Assembly (NCBI GenBank): GCA_009919985.1
Contig: RGAX01000154.1
Coordinates: forward strand, 1-6,719
DNA from: Opitutaceae bacterium
GTDB taxonomy: Bacteria > Verrucomicrobiota > Verrucomicrobiia > Opitutales > Opitutaceae
Direction: 5' to 3'
DNA length: 6,719 nucleotides
Part shown: one piece after another, positions 6,209-6,719 of the stretch
How the letters are laid out: each line of letters opens with the position of its first letter
Position numbering within the stretch: position 1 is the first letter of the stretch
The notes under the pieces: model-generated
Told to the model about the DNA's origin: nothing
Seen by the model: only the letters and a program-made list of their open reading frames with translations
Databases searched by the model: none
Program-made: the position numbers and the translations under genes

Positions 6209-6719
6209 ATGGCAGCACCCCTCTCCGTCAAACTCGGTCAACCCAGCTGGCGTCTCAAAAACGGCGCGGTCGAAACCTTTGTCACCCGCAGCGCCGGCAT
6301 GTTGGGACCAGCAACTTTTGCTTTGGGCAACGGCCTTAAAGTTCAACCTTTCGCGGTAGCGCCGTGGCGCGACGAAAAACTACCGGCGGGTTCGCCCCCG
6401 CTGTTGCGTGCCTTGCGCGGGGATTTTTTCTGCGCGCCTTTCGGAGGCAACGGCACGAAGTGGCGTGGCGAACAGCACCCCCCGCACGGCGAATCAGCCA
6501 ATGGGGATTGGGAGTTTATTGATGCTACGCAGACGCGCGAGGCGACTGCGCTGCACGTTCAACTCAAAACCAAAGTGCGCCGTGGCTTAATTGATAAACG
6601 CGTGAGTTTGCGGGCGGGCCATAACGCTATCTACATCGAACATACGCTGAGTGGTTTCACCGGTCCGCTGACGCTGGGAACACATCCATGCTTGCAGATG
6701 CCTGGAGTCGAAGGAGCCG
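6209..6719 (+). CDS. Aldose 1-epimerase (galactose mutarotase)-like protein, 3' end outside the window
   Basis: The frame opened by the ATG at 6209 has no stop before the window ends, giving 170 visible residues of a longer protein. Features that recall the galactose-mutarotase fold are RGDFFCAPFGGNG (70-82), then His93-Gly94-Glu95 with Asn98 and Trp101, and THPCLQMP (158-165). The last resembles the G.HPYF element that carries a catalytic His in aldose 1-epimerases. The sequence between is a beta-strand-rich pattern, as expected. It is likely to bind or epimerise a sugar, but it is not a close GalM match and could be a non-catalytic relative. A GTG at 6197 in the same frame is an alternative start. 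There is no Shine-Dalgarno motif; the leader ends in five C. The gene is divergent from the membrane protein and dehydrogenase block. Confidence 0.72.
   Translation, partial: MAAPLSVKLGQPSWRLKNGAVETFVTRSAGMLGPATFALGNGLKVQPFAVAPWRDEKLPAGSPPLLRALRGDFFCAPFGGNGTKWRGEQHPPHGESANGDWEFIDATQTREATALHVQLKTKVRRGLIDKRVSLRAGHNAIYIEHTLSGFTGPLTLGTHPCLQMPGVEGA

Overview
The window is a moderately GC-rich stretch of bacterial chromosome, densely packed with ordinary metabolic genes. I see no mobile elements, tRNA or rRNA genes, or CRISPR arrays. The short omega subunit of RNA polymerase (rpoZ, with an NPN-type start and an ALREIAEGKI core) and the overall gene content suggest a member of the Verrucomicrobiota, possibly the Opitutaceae. 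This rests on remembered sequence resemblance and has not been checked by a search.

Layout. Plus strand, left part: a 508-residue ferritin-like protein of unknown function with a plausible set of di-iron ligands (3-1529). It is followed by a candidate rho-independent terminator (1609-1636) and then rpoZ (1724-1948). Convergent with rpoZ is a minus-strand block read from right to left: a TVP38/TMEM64-type membrane protein (6114-5386), a zinc-dependent medium-chain alcohol dehydrogenase (5354-4338), a CtBP-like D-2-hydroxyacid dehydrogenase (4325-3345), a cyclase/kynurenine-formamidase-like metal hydrolase (3348-2716) and a short-chain dehydrogenase (2719-1973). The last three genes are joined by two 4-base ATGA overlaps, and the alcohol dehydrogenase lies 12 bases upstream of them, so these four genes look like one transcript. 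At the right edge a divergent plus-strand gene starts at 6209 and runs out of the window. It resembles an aldose 1-epimerase (galactose mutarotase) fold protein.

How the genes may work together. Three NAD-type oxidoreductases of different families plus one metal-dependent hydrolase form a compact catabolic cassette. A reasonable inference is stepwise oxidation of a sugar, polyol or hydroxy acid, with the hydrolase opening a cyclic intermediate such as a lactone. The substrate cannot be read from the sequence, and I do not recognise the cassette as a named pathway. The mutarotase-like neighbour fits a carbohydrate context. The membrane protein may simply share the transcript.

Other signals. 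None of the seven start codons whose upstream sequence is visible has a Shine-Dalgarno motif at normal spacing. The divergent intergenic region holds a perfect 8-bp inverted repeat, and a 12-bp palindrome sits at the junction between the alcohol dehydrogenase and the hydroxyacid dehydrogenase.
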